Assembly: GCA_963930645.1 (NCBI GenBank)
Contig: OZ005650.1
Coordinates: 228,986,188-229,050,187 of the forward strand
DNA length: 64,000 nt
Source of the DNA: Salticus scenicus
Lineage: Eukaryota; Arthropoda; Arachnida; Araneae; Salticidae
Direction: 5' to 3'
The position numbers and the translations under genes were made by a program. The notes beneath the pieces are model-generated. The model was not told the origin of the DNA. It saw only the letters and a program-made list of their open reading frames with translations, and did not search any database. Below are positions 20,316 to 32,580 of the stretch, one piece after another. How positions within the stretch are numbered: the stretch's first letter is position 1; every line of letters starts with the position of its first letter.

Positions 20316-22610
20316 CATGTGGGTGACACACCAGATTATTTTTTTTCTTTTAGAAGCGAAACCTCACAAGTCAGGTCATTCTACACATAGTTAATTGGCT
20401 TATTTGAAAGCTTTCATTTATTCAAGAAAGCTCATAAGGCAGAAACAGTTTTTCTCAATTTCCCAAAAGTTACACTCACCAGACTAATGGGTTTTCTTAA
20501 AAACTGATTCATTTATAAATTTTCAGAATAAATGTATTGCATAAAATACTAAATATTGAATATATATGTATTTTGACATTACTTATTATAAAAATGAATC
20601 TAATATTGAAATAAAAACTTTCCCTATGCTAAAGGAACTTTAAAGAAGGATCATAAATTTCAATTTGTATAACATTTAAAAAAAAAATTTAACTTAGCTA
20701 ATTTTTATGAAAATAATCTATTAAATTATTTTATCATCATTGCAAGTTAATAATTATTTGCATCTGAACAAAAATTTTTATTTAATAAAAAATTGAGAAT
20801 AATAATGGAGATTTTAGAAGCAAAATGAGAAATATGACACATTAAATTTTATCAGTAGCCAGTGGTGTCGCCAGATATATTTCCAGGAGGGGACAAACTT
20901 AAAATTGCAGAATTTTGCTATATTTTATAATTCAGTTTCATTCAAATGGTTGATTGAGATGATTAAGTAAGCGCCCGTGTATAAGCATCTGCTACAACAA
21001 ATTTTTATGCATATAATTTAAACTAAGACATTTTATTAACAAAAATTATACAGCTTATTCTAAACCTACCTAATCCGAAAAAAATTCTAGAAGTTGATTT
21101 GAATTTTATTCGCAGGAAAAGATTAGAGCCAACCTGTGAAACTAGCAATTTATAGTTGATGAATAATAATCAATTTCAAAAAGAAAAGTCATAAAGAAAC
21201 AAATATTTTTATTTTATTGATTTAAAATGTACAAAGGGAATATTTAAAAAATATAATAAGGAACGAGAAAGATGGACGGATTTATCTGTAATCACCATCA
21301 TAATGTAAAAAGTTATAATTCTTAAATGGAACAAGAATAATACAAATATAACAAGTTACACTTTCAAAAAAAGAAAAAAAAAAATAGATATTTAAAAGGT
21401 ACAAAATTGCTATCACAGACTAATTTGTGAGATTCTTTTTTAAAATTTAACAAATGATATCAAAAGTTTTTTAAAAACACTGATATTGTATTCCAAACAT
21501 AATTTTACATAACAATACATAATTTGCAAAAACTTGTGCAAGTTTATAATACAATTTTGGGTGCTTTTTAAATTTGCACCATAACAAAACAGTTGTGTTT
21601 TTCTTTATAAATTTTTTATACAATGACCATATACTTTTTTAGTGACATTTTATGTATGAATTATTGGTTTACCATAAAATTCTCTTTAAAAAATAAATAA
21701 AACCCTTTATTTTACAAACATTATCTGTATTATTATTACCAAACAAAATTAGCATAGATTAATATTTATTAAAATATATTTTTATTGTTTGTGATTTTTG
21801 CAGTTATTTAACAAAGTCATATTTTCTATTTAAGTTCAACATATCAAATATTATGAATTAGATTTTCTGCATAACTAATTCCAAAATGTTGCAATATAAT
21901 AAACTCTTAATCATCCATAGGTGGATTATCTGTGGTCTTCCATGGGTTTTTCCCCTTCGCCAACAAAAAATTATATTTAGAATAATTTATACAATTAGGC
22001 TAATAAATGTTACAGCAAGGGAAAAAAGAAATATATGATAAAAATCTAGAAAAATGAATAATGATGAAGAAATCATAGATTGATGAAGAATCGCAGCATT
22101 AGGTATTGTTTTGGAAGAGAGTAAGAAAAAGAAAGATAATACAGAGAAGCTAGTGAGCCATAATATCTTAGTAGTAGAATTTTCTGTACCTATCTGCAGC
22201 AAAACAAAATTTATCTGCAATTCAGGAATGCCAGACCAACTCTTGTATCATGATACGTATTAACAATTTATAAAATAGGTAAAATTTGCATACATAAAGA
22301 AAATAAAGATACAATAAGTGCAGTCATTTAAAGAGGTGATGCAAATTTTATAAGTGTTTTAAGCCTTTATTTATTTATTTATTTTTTTTTTTTTTGAGCT
22401 ATTAAAATAATCTGTGGAACCTAAAACAATTTGCAGTGCTCAGTGCCATGCTGTACTGTTTCTGCTACTGGATATCGTACATCTCTGACATACAATTCCA
22501 TTCTATTACATGAGGATGAATCACTTTGTGACAAAATGATTTTAAAAAATCCATCTTAAAACAACAAAAAAAGCACTTTGATATAAGTAAGGTGACAAAT
22601 ATTACATATA

Positions 22611-23303
22611 CAGGGGGATGAACTTAAGAGTACCCATTGGTTTTTCTTATTGCCCTTAAATATGACTGCTGTGGCAACTATTCTAACACTGAACTATAAT
22701 TGTTTGAACCTTGCTTAAAAGTGGGAGATAATTTCCAACACTGTTGGACTGTTACAACTTTATTTGTGAAGTAAAACAGAAACGGAGACACACAATTTTT
22801 TTAATCCTGTAATAATTTTATTTATGAAAAACAAAATGTAATTAAATTTTTTTACATTATCATTCTTGTATTACATTATCATTTCATGGGCTTTTCCAGA
22901 TTAATGAATTAAAACAGATCATAACTGAAGAAATCTTGTCAATAACATCAACAATGCTGTGAAGTGTGTCAAAAACCTGGTTCGACGTGTTTATGTTTGC
23001 ATTCAAAATGGTGGCGAACATTTTCAACATTTTCTGTGAGGAATTATAATGTAAAAAAAAAAAAAAATGAATTAAATTAGTTTTTCAAAAATAAAATTAT
23101 TACAGGATTAAAAAAATTGTGCGTCTCCATTTCTGTTTTACCTCACAAATAAAGTTGTAACAGTCCAACAGTGATAGAAATCGTCTCACAAACTTAAACA
23201 AGGTTCAAACAATCATACTTCAATGTTAGAATAGTTGCCACAGCCATCAGATTTAAGGGTTATAAGAAAAACCCACGGATACTCTTTTAAACTGATCACT
23301 CTG
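22611..23303. mobile_element. Foldback MITE, 693 bp, TA duplication
   Basis: Arms of about 215 bp (22611-22830 and 23085-23303) are reverse complements with scattered mismatches. The tips are CAGGGGGATGA and CAGAGTGATCA, bordered by TA on each side. The TA target and CAG tips point to mobilisation by a Tc1/mariner-type transposase. The centre is AT-rich and non-coding. Confidence 0.85.
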
Positions 23304-24343
23304 TATAAACTTATAAAGTTTATAATTTTATGTGTAGGCTTTTTCTTACATATAAAAAGTTTTCAAAGGCATTTTCATGTTGACTTGTGTCTATTTTTGG
23401 TTATTTTACAGATTATCTATGCAATTTAAAAAGAAAGATAATAGGATATATATATAGTATTTAACAAACAGTATAATACAAATAAATGTTTGTGAATGCC
23501 TAAAAGTAATTTGAAGATTCAAATTATTAAAATAAAAATAATTGGATGTTTTAACAGTTTTATGTTTTATTGCATGAATAAGACTTAAAGCCATAATTTT
23601 GACTTCTAAAAATTCATGTAGAGTAAATTATAAATATATCTTTCTTTGAAAAGAAATCTCATAAATGAAAATTTGCAACACAGCAATTTCAAAGCAATAA
23701 AATATAACAGAGTAGAAAAAAAAAATAATAATATGGAAATTGTGCTAGTACATTGATTGATGTCAAAATTAGTAAAATTAAATCTAAAATGCAATGCAGT
23801 TTACAGATGAAAGAAATTAATCTTTTTTCTTTCCTAAAAATTTAAAAACAAATGTTTTATAGACTTTACATAAATCTGATACAATATATGATATAAAAAA
23901 TAGCAATGAAATATAAAATCATCATTTCATATAAAACAAACAAACAAATAAAATAAAATAAAAAATAAAATAAAAGGAACTTTGAAAAAATGCATATTTT
24001 TTAAATATATATCAGATTGAAAAGAGAGCAGTAAATTTTATGAGATAAAAATTTATGCTTCTTCTGATTCATAAATGTATTATGCTATTTCTAGAAACTG
24101 AAGATTTTTTTTAACAACCTTTCCCATTTTTATTTAAAGACATAAGGTAAAACTACCTTACTACTTTCAATAAAGAGTAATTTAGAGTAAATAAATAAAC
24201 TGCATTACAACAACACAGTACCAAAATTAAACAGCATACTTCAAGGGGGAAAATAATTACATACAATTACCAATCATTAATTAACAACCATAAAACCTCT
24301 AAGAAAAAAGAAACTGCACCATAAAAGGTTCATAATAACACCC

Positions 24344-24570
24344 TTAAAATCTTGGCTGCATATTATAAACCAAATTACTGGCACGACGTCTATGCTCTCG
24401 AGCTCTTTTGCAGTCTGCAAACAAATAACAAGCAGAAAATAGATGGAAAAACATGGAAACAACAGCAAGTCCATAAGCCCAAGAGAGATGGTTAAAAGAC
24501 GGATATTGTAGCCATGAACGATCATAACACATGCCTCCAAACACACTTACACCAAGAAACATGATAACAG
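24344..24570 (-). CDS. Claudin-like exon 3 (C-terminal, with stop)
   Basis: The exon starts after TTTCCCACAG and ends at TAA (24346-24344). It encodes the outer half of TM3 (TVIMFLGVSVFGG), the short second extracellular loop (MCYDRSWLQYPSFNH), TM4 (LSWAYGLAVVSMFFHLFSAC) and a basic cytoplasmic tail with a KRAREHRRR cluster. The tail is short for a claudin, and no clear PDZ-binding end is visible (last residues PRF). Confidence 0.87.
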
Positions 24571-24678
24571 CTGTGGGAAAAAGAAAAAAATAATAATTAA
24601 TACATAATAATGTTAACTAACACATACAGGATAATCCACAAATTTAAAAAATAAATTGTTTATTTAAAAATAATTAAT

Positions 24679-25712
24679 CAGGGCCCGAAATTTCAACTCA
24701 GATTACACTCGCCGAAAAAAAGTTTTACTCGCCACAAAATAGGGTTGTCTTCCTCTCTCTCTCTTTTATGCATTTTGGGTTTATTTTTTTATTTTTCCTA
24801 ACTATTTGAAATGCTTTAACAAATATGCCTAAAATTATATATATTAAAAGTGTGTCGCATATCATTATGTCTCATAATCATCTATAATTAAAAAATAAAT
24901 TACTTTTAATGTATTGCATTTGATATTTAAAAAAGATTAAAATATCTAATAACATACATGCAAAGAGTCGTTGAAGAAAAAAAATCTTTGTCGAACAATG
25001 TCGTGTGAAAATCTTTTTATTATGAAAGATTAAGTTTCTTATTTACCGATTTATTTATTCAACTTTTTACATCAGAAATGTTTTTTTTTTTTTTTTTGGT
25101 CCATTTTATTTTTGTTATCAGACGGATTGCCGATATGTATAACTTTTTCGGTAAAATCGCTACTTACATATCATTGCAAGTGCAAATCCTTGGCGTTTCA
25201 GTAAAAAACTGTAAAATGTCAACTGTTTTTTGATCATTATTCAACAAAATAATCATACGTATTCTCTTTAAAAGGCCTCGGGCTCATTTTCATGTGCCAA
25301 TATCGCATAGGCAAACTTTCGCATTTCTCTTGTCTCAGATAGTGGGCGACGGGCAGAGAGACTCTCTGCTCGTCTATTTTCACTCTGCTTGGAGAAATCA
25401 CAGTGCGAGAAACGAAACTACCGAAGAGATTAAAACTTTTATATGCATGCACTAAGCATTTTTCCTTTCTCAGGCTGGAGTGATAGAGGGACAGCACACA
25501 CACAGACTCGGTACTCCGAGAAGAGAAAAAGGAGAGGTTAAATATGAAGTTATAAGATGGCAAGACTTTGCCACATTTATATCTATAAAAAGAATGTTTT
25601 CTGTCACCGTATCGTATAAGAATTCTTTCTACAACTAGACCAAATTTTTACTCGCCACAGTAAAAATTCCACTCGCCAATGGCGAGCTGGCGAGCGGAAA
25701 TTTCGCACCCTG
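24679..25712. mobile_element. hAT-like element, 1034 bp, AATTAAT duplication
   Basis: The ends are CAGGGCCCGAAATTTC and the reverse complement of CAGGGTGCGAAATTTC. AATTAAT flanks both sides (24672-24678, 25713-25719). Subterminal CTCGCC motifs are repeated at both ends. Terminal CAGGG with a 7-8 bp duplication is typical of hAT transposons. No transposase is recognised, so it is non-autonomous. Confidence 0.82.
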
Positions 25713-25920
25713 AATTAATGGTATTGAAAATAATTTGTGAACTAACAAGGAGAGGTCACGACATGGAAAATTCAGATTGGGACGAAATTGTGCATGATTG
25801 TAGTGTACTATGAAGGTAACAACATATTAAAGCAGTAGGACCTACTATCCACAAAATTTTGAGAAAAAAACGTTTAAAGTTTCAGTAATCTTTAAATGCT
25901 AATTATTTCACAAGCGAGTC

Positions 25921-25987
25921 AGCACCCCAGTGGTGTCATGGTAAAGCACAAGTCTTCCGTCCAGACAACCTGGGTTCGAGGCTACCT
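25921..25987 (+). repeat. tRNA-derived segment in the left arm
   Basis: A-box-like TGGTGTCATGG and B-box-like GGTTCGAGGCT stand at tRNA-like spacing, with a possible anticodon stem GTCT/AGAC between them. The acceptor stem does not close and the T stem is imperfect. This is a tRNA relic, as in SINE heads, and not a functional tRNA gene. Confidence 0.55.
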
Positions 25988-26927
25988 ACGGAACTTCCCT
26001 TTTTTTTTTTTCCCCTTTAATTTTTTATGTAATCTAAACTTTTTATTTATTTTTACTTTATTTTATAATTTAATTAAAAATTTGAAAAATTTAATAAAAG
26101 ATTATTTAATTTCCTTGACTGTACAATAAATAAATTTTTCTACTTTTAATATTTATAACTTAAAAATACAATAAATTTCTACAACCTAAAAAATAAATTT
26201 TAGTTTTGTTTTAACTATAAAATAAGGTAAAACTAAAGAAACTGTTCTTAATTATTTATCTAAATATTTTATTTTATTTTAGGTATATTTAAAACAATAC
26301 AAAATTTTGTTTAAAAAAAAAAAAAAAAAAAAAAAAATTACAGAGAAATGGTTATTTTAATTGCATATATAATTACTATCCAAATTAAATAATTTCCAAT
26401 CAATACAGCTTCTTGAAAAATTATAGTATAGGATTATGATGCTATTAAATTATTACAGGCAAAGAAATGTTATCTTTAAATGTAGATAATGTTAATGAAC
26501 ATACTTTCTTCTTCGACAACGACTTCCCTTTTTTTTTATCCTTCTGTGCACGAAATAAAATTTCACCTGCTCTCTATTATTAACAAGCTAAAAGTGTTTA
26601 CGTAATTTATACACATTAAAACTAAATCAGTAAGTATGCCTGCTAACTATATTACACTTTGTTTTACAGCTTGCTTATTTTTTAATTATTTAAATTTTTT
26701 GTCTGTTTTTCTTTATATTTCTTATTTAGGGTTTTGTAAAACTAAACTTTATTTTTTAAGTTATAGAAATTGTATTTTTAAGCTATAAATAGTAAAAATA
26801 GAAAAATTTATTTTATATTCAAGAAAATTAAATAATCTTTTATTAAAATTTTGAATTGAATTATAAAAATAAATAAAAATTTTAGATTACATAAAAAATT
26901 AAAGAAGAAGAAAAAAGAAGTCCTGTA

Positions 26928-26994
26928 GGTAGCCTTAAACACAGGTCGTCTGGATAGAAGACTCGTGCTTTATGATCACACCACTGGGGCACTG
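26928..26994 (-). repeat. tRNA-derived segment in the right arm
   Basis: It is the counterpart of the segment at 25921-25987, on the other strand and with several substitutions (its B box is further decayed). It keeps the same position relative to the outer end of its arm. Confidence 0.5.
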
Positions 26995-27171
26995 ACTCAC
27001 TTGCGAAATAACTTGTATTAAAGATTACTGAAACTTTAAATGCTTTTTTCTCGAAATTTTGTGGATAGTGGGTCCTACTGCTTTAATATGTTGTTACCTT
27101 CATAGTATACTACAATCCTGGGCAATTTCGTCTTGATCTAAATTTTCCATGTCGTGACCTCTCCTTGTAAG

Positions 27172-28947
27172 CAGGGTTGGCAAAAACCCAACCCACTTGG
27201 GTTTTTCTGGGGTTTTGTGTGTTTTTGCTTGAATACATTTGCATTGTAATGTTAGATATATGTTATTTAGCATATTAGTTATAATACACCTAATTATATC
27301 AAACTACAAATTAACAATTAATCTAATATTTATCTCAGAAATAAAAATTGGCTTGATTTAAATATTAAAATAGTGTTAATTAGTAAGATTAAGCTATATT
27401 TTATTTTAATGTATGCTTATTCAAATATTCTTAATGACAATAACTGATTAAAATAAAAGAATTTAAATTCTTAAGTACAATACATATCATTTAAATTTTT
27501 TAGTTCCCCATCATGCTATAGGTATGGGGAACTTAGATAATCGTGAAAATTTTCGACCTCGGTTTAAAAAACTTTGGAAGTTATTAAAAATTTATGCTTT
27601 TCTTAACATGGGAGAATAGGGCAAAATTTCACTTAAATGTGCATTAAATGGAAAAATTTTAACGGAAAAATGTGAGACCAGTTTTAAAATATGAGTTTTG
27701 ATGTCAGAATGAACACCAGTAACTAGAAACATGTGACTTTGAAAATTTCGCAAGTTATTAGAAATTTACGAATTTCTTAACATGGCAGAATAGGGCAAAT
27801 TTTCACATAAACATCAATTTTCAGGGATATTTTCACCGTAAATATGTCAGACCACTTTTGAAATATTATTTAGGATACTGGCATGAATATTGCACAGTAT
27901 GAATTTTCCAATTTAAAAAATTCATAAATTAATTGGAATTTATGATTTACTTAAAATGGCAGAATATTGCAAAATTGAGCATAAATGTCCATTTTGAGGA
28001 TCATAAATATATCAGACAACTTCCAAATAACATTTATGATACTAGTTTGAATATGATTGACTACAAATATTATTATACGAAAATTTCGTAAGTTATTCGT
28101 AATTTAAGATTTTATCAACATAGCAAAATAGGGCGATATGCCATATATAAATATGCATTTTGAGGATTGTTGCATTGGAAATAGTAGTATGAAAATGAAA
28201 CTACGAAATTGACCCTAATAAAATAAATAGATTAGAATAAGATAAATATATCGAAGTGAATGGTGGATAACCTATTAGGCAGGGATTTCATTCTGTCATT
28301 GTGTCAAGCTTTTGGTCAAATTCATTTCTCTTACCATGATAATCATGTTAAGAGAATGTCCTGTACTATAAATTTATGAGAACATATATATGATGGGGAG
28401 CTGAGCAGAGTCCACCTGTGCCAACTAGTTTTAATTATAAAAATAAGTTGCACTTCTTGATCCTTTTCCTTTCTTTTTTTTTTTTAAGATTTTTTATAGT
28501 TGAAATGTTTATAGAAGAAAATTTTATTAGATTTATAATTATGTTGCTACTAAAATTAGAATAAAATTATAATAAAGTTTTAAAACTAAACAATTTAATT
28601 AGTTAAATATTGATTCTGGACAACATTTGTCCACTGTTAAACAAAAATATTGTTCGGTTTTACAGGAAAAGGAAAATTGAACCAATTATAGAAGATAAAT
28701 TTGCTTTTATTATATTTATAACTGTAGTTACTTTTTATGTTTAATACTATTTTCTAGAAAATAAAAATAAGAGTTTATTCTTAAAAGGTAAGGTGTTTTC
28801 TATACTTTATGGATGGGATTTGTAAATTATAAATAATTTTTAAGAAAAACCCACTTATTTGCAAAAATCCAGTGGGTTTTTGTTGGTGGGCCCGCACAGA
28901 AAAACCCGGGTGGGTTTTTCTGGGCTGGGCCCAGTTTGCCAATCCTG
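27172..28947. mobile_element. hAT-like element, 1776 bp, CTTGTAAG duplication
   Basis: An exact 8-bp direct repeat CTTGTAAG flanks the element (27164-27171 and 28948-28955). The ends are CAGGGTTGGCAAA and the reverse complement of CAGGATTGGCAAA, with many GGGTTTTT motifs just inside both ends. The interior has repeated short segments (AACATGG...GGGCAAA) but no recognised transposase. It landed right beside the end of the preceding inverted repeat. Confidence 0.88.
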
Positions 28948-30229
28948 CTTGTAAGTATTGTATTAAAAGTTGAATTACTCTGTGCTAATGTGCAGCAGTG
29001 ACACAATTAATTGAAAATGTTGTTATTGTCAAAAAACTATACTACCCAATAAACCTCCCAAAGTTTGATCATTTGTAGCACTAACATAGTGACTGTAAAC
29101 TGCTGTCATGCCCACTGTATATTTTTGAATGGACAATTTTCTTAATCCTTTAAGGAATTACTAGTGGATCTGCAGATCAGGAGCCTCAACGTCCTATTTG
29201 CATCAGACATTTTTCAATAGGTCATTTTTATTTATTCCTTATTATATAATAGTATATATTGATTCGATCGACTTATTACCATAATCAGATACATTCCTGA
29301 GGGGGGCTGCCGCCCCCTCAACCCCCCGCTCTATCTCTCTTTGTATACCTATTTGTATATCATATAAAGTGTTATGGAATTGTAAATAATTGCATTTATT
29401 TTTGCATAAATTTTTTCACAGACTTAGTAAGTCGATAAAATGCTAATTTTGTGCATTTCTAATCGTTTTAGCGTTAAAATAGCCTAATTTTACTTTAAAA
29501 ACCCATTGAAAAACTCCAATAAGGGAAGAAAAGGATTTGGCGCCAAATTTGGCGACTGTTTCCCTCCTTGACGATTTTTTGGCGACCTTGGCGAGAAAAT
29601 TCTTATTAGGGATATACCAAATATGGAAGCTCTAATCTCATTGGCTGATGAGATACGAGAATTTTCCAGAACAGTCTGTGTTCGATAGAATAGTATAAAA
29701 GGAGCATTTTTTTAGCCAAGGCGGCCAATCTCAGATCTGTGTCAGTTTCGTCAAATGCTTGCTTTGCTTTGAGCCTCTTTGAATGAGACTTGCGTTATGT
29801 GTTATTGATAAACAGTTTGTACTGTTGTTTTGCTGTTAACTGCTGTTGTTTAAGCTATGTTTACTGGTTGAATTGAAGCTGATACTTGGTTTATAGACCT
29901 GTATATTTCTGGAATTTTCTATGAATAATTTACTGAATTTTTGTAAGTTTCGCCTTTCATTCTCGGACAACTTACGAACCCCCAAGTACGCAACAATATG
30001 TATTCTTAATAAACGACGGTCTTGTATTATTTCCCTGAAATTCATAAATACCAAATTTCATACAAAAAAAATTACATAGCATATCGGAAATATTTTGCGT
30101 AACCTTTAAACTAATTATCAATTCTATGCCCACAATTTTCAACAGGAAAACATGCTTTTAAAATTCTAATAAAATTTTATTATATTTGATGGGGTGTAAC
30201 CATGTTAAAATACACTTTTAAGAAATACC

Positions 30230-30840
30230 GACTATAGACCGTAATAGTACGAAATTCCTTTATGTATCCCGAAAAAGTAGCCACAGTCATTATAAACGCC
30301 AATAATAAGAATAAACCTAATTAGTTATAACTCATTAATTTTTCGAACTAATTTGACATCATTTGGATGATTACAGTACATACTCGGAATTATTTTGTGT
30401 GGTCCCATAAATTATTTAGTCTATACATAACCTTTTTTAAGAGTAAACATGATTTTAAGCAACTTTATAATGTATGTTAACTTTATTAAGTTCAATTCAG
30501 CATAAACGCATTAAAGTGCGCGCTTAAATTAAAAATTTGTCCATAGGGTCTAATGTTACGAAATTCTTTCGTGTGTCTTTGTAAACGAACCATAAACATT
30601 GTATACACCAGTAAAAACTATTTAGCTTATTTTGCGTTTAAAATTAATAATTGTTCCAAATTTAACATCGTTTGGATGACTAAGTGACATTGTCAGAACA
30701 CATTTGTAAGGTCCTGTACATTAATTAGAAAGCTTAAGAGCACATATTTTCTTCAAACAACATAAGTTTAAGCATCTTACTCACGTACTCTAATTTCATT
30801 TTCTTCATTGCAAAGTAATGATATTAAAATGCGTTTAAAC
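30230..30840. repeat. Diverged tandem units with ~305-bp spacing
   Basis: Two older units carry the satellite core (CCGTAATAGTACGAAATTCC near 30238; CTAATGTTACGAAATTC near 30549), each followed by a decayed GTGTCC-like stretch. Their spacing is about 305 bp, against 173 bp for the younger units that follow. Confidence 0.55.
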
Positions 30841-32250
30841 GAAATTCACCCCCATACGCCTTAATGTTAAGAATTTTTGCGTGTCCCTGTGCACAGTTTA
30901 TAAAAAATATAGCAATAAAAATTATACGGCTACTTATATGCAAAGCTGGAACGTGTGCGCCAATTTGCAAGTCAATCGAAGGATTTTTTCGGTCGCTATT
31001 GCGGTACATACAAATTCTTCCCATAGGTGGTAAGGATAAGAAAAATTTTGGCGTGTCCCTGTACACGAACGACAAATGGAATACACACCTAACACTATAC
31101 AGCTAATTCCGTTAAGCTTATGAATATGTGTACCAACTTGCAAGTCAATAGCGTTATTTTTGGGACCGCTATCGCGGTACATACAAATTCTTCCCATAGG
31201 CTGTAATGATAAGAAAAACTTTGGCGTGTCCCTGTGTACGAAGTAGAAATGGAATACATACCAAAAACTATACAGCTGATTTCGTGGGGCTGATGAACAT
31301 GTGTACCAAATTTCAAGTCAGTAGCGTGATTTCTGCGGCCGCTATCACACGACAGACAGACAGACGGACGGACGGACCGACGGAACCCAAAATCCTTTTG
31401 AGTCTCAACAGAGGGCCTCCATTGACGTTTCGGAAAAAATTGGAAGTCAATAGCTTGATTTTTGCGGTGGCTATCGCGGTACATACAGATTCTTCCCATA
31501 GGCCGTAATGATCGAACTATTTGGCGTGACCCTGTACACGAACTACAAATGGAATGCACACCTAAAACTATACAGCTGATTCCGTTGGGTGCATGAGCAT
31601 GTGTACCAAATTGCAAGCCGAAAGCGTGATTTTTGTGGCTGCTATCGCGGTACATACAAATTCCTCCCATAGGCCGTAATAATAAGAAAAACTTTGGCGT
31701 GTCCCTGTACACGAATTACAAATGGAATACACACCCAAAACTATACAGCTGATTTCGTGGGGCACATGAACATGTGTACCAAATTGCAAGTCAATAGCGT
31801 GATTTTTGTGGCCGCTATCGCGATACATACAAATTCCTCCCATTGGCCGTAATGATAAGAAACACTTTGGCGTGTCCCTGTATACGAAGTAGAAATGGAA
31901 TACATACCAAAAACTATACAGCTGATTTCGTGGGGATCATGAACATGTGTACCAAATTTCAAGTCAATAGCTCTATTTTTGCGGCCACTATCGCGATACA
32001 TACAAATTCCTCCCATTGGCCGTAATGATAAGAAAAACTTTGGCGTGTCCCTGTATACGAAGTAGAAATGGAATACATACCAAAAACTATACAGCTGATT
32101 TCGTGGGGCTCATGAACATGTGCACCAAATTTCAAGTCAATAGCGCTATTTTTGCGGCCGCTATCGCGCGACAGACAAACAAACAGACAGACAGACAGAC
32201 ACAGCCCAAAACCGTTTTGAGTCTCAACAGAGGGCCTCCACTGACGTTTC
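30840..32250. repeat. 173-bp tandem satellite, about seven units
   Basis: The core GTGTCCCTGT recurs at 30881, 31053, 31226, 31526, 31699, 31872 and 32045, that is every 172-173 bp. One 300-bp step is explained by an extra 127-bp piece with a GACA/GACG microsatellite. The same piece closes the array at about 32170-32250 (both contain GAGTCTCAACAGAGGGCCTCC). The open frames crossing the array on both strands are a by-product of repetition and change frame with each unit. Confidence 0.9.
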
Positions 32251-32439
32251 GGCAATTATTTTCATTTTATTTATTTTTTAGAGAAGGGGGGGGGGGTGGA
32301 TTCACCTTGTAGAAAGCAATAACATTTGTTATTATTTTATATTTACCTAAATTAAAGATAAGGTACAGTTACAATATTTAAACTACTTTGTCTTCAAGTC
32401 TTGCAATGATTACTTGAAATATAAGTGTGGAGAATGTGG

Positions 32440-32580
32440 ATTAAGGCCAACTATCTATGTTAGGAACTTGGTCCTGGAGGGAATGCCCTCCATGGGGATC
32501 CTTCTGATGTGCACTGACCATATTCACACAAGTTTTGGAGAAAAACATAGGAAAACTCCAAACAGCCAGGCTGACAAGTT
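32440..32580 (-). repeat. SINE-like dispersed repeat (minus orientation)
   Basis: Read on the minus strand it matches the SINE-like units at 48190-48350, 59405-59575 and 61905-62013: TTTTTCTCCAAAACTTGTG, then TATGG, then a GAGGGCATTCCCTCC-like stretch and TTGGCCTTAAT. The relatively GC-rich ORF here is therefore a repeat, not a gene. Confidence 0.6.

Larger units (their letters stand above)
18501..24343. other. Intergenic region between the two convergent host genes
   Basis: This 5.8-kb region contains a ~1 kb TIR element (19369-20315) and a foldback MITE (22611-23303). The stretch 20316-22610 is AT-rich without a recognised gene; its part near 20860-20950 (GTGGTGTCGCCAG...GGAGGGGACAAAC) looks like a transposon scrap. 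DNA near 23300-24340 may be 3' UTR of the claudin-like gene; TTTATT at 24129-24134 is AATAAA on the minus strand. Confidence 0.5.
25745..27168. repeat. Large inverted repeat, arms ~435-470 bp, tRNA-derived segments
   Basis: The left arm (about 25745-26215) and right arm (about 26735-27168) are diverged reverse complements, both starting ACAAGGAGAGGTCACGACATGG at the outside (22 bp, shared with few differences further in). Each arm carries one tRNA-derived segment. The centre is AT-rich. It may be a foldback transposon that captured a tRNA, or two SINE copies in inverted array; the outer borders lack a clear duplication. Confidence 0.8.

Noticed and set aside
21987..22220. Hydrophobic 77-codon ORF as a membrane protein
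   Set aside because: Composition is what AT-rich DNA gives in this strand, with no conserved motif. A weaker signal just beyond it is reported separately.
24277..24546. 89-codon frame overlapping claudin-like exon 3
   Set aside because: It is an alternative frame of the same exon, and only the other frame continues the four-pass protein through the splice sites.
25921..25987. Functional tRNA gene
   Set aside because: Box motifs are present but the acceptor and T stems do not pair properly, and the copy in the other arm is decayed too.
30840..32250. Possible CRISPR-like regular array
   Set aside because: Units are 173 bp with diverged, homologous sequence throughout and no short repeat/unique spacer pattern, and the DNA is clearly eukaryotic.
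31095..32255. Several overlapping ORFs of 90-205 codons with similar peptides on both strands
   Set aside because: They follow the 173-bp repeat, and the same peptide moves to another frame in each unit because 173 is not a multiple of three. They are products of repetition, not genes.
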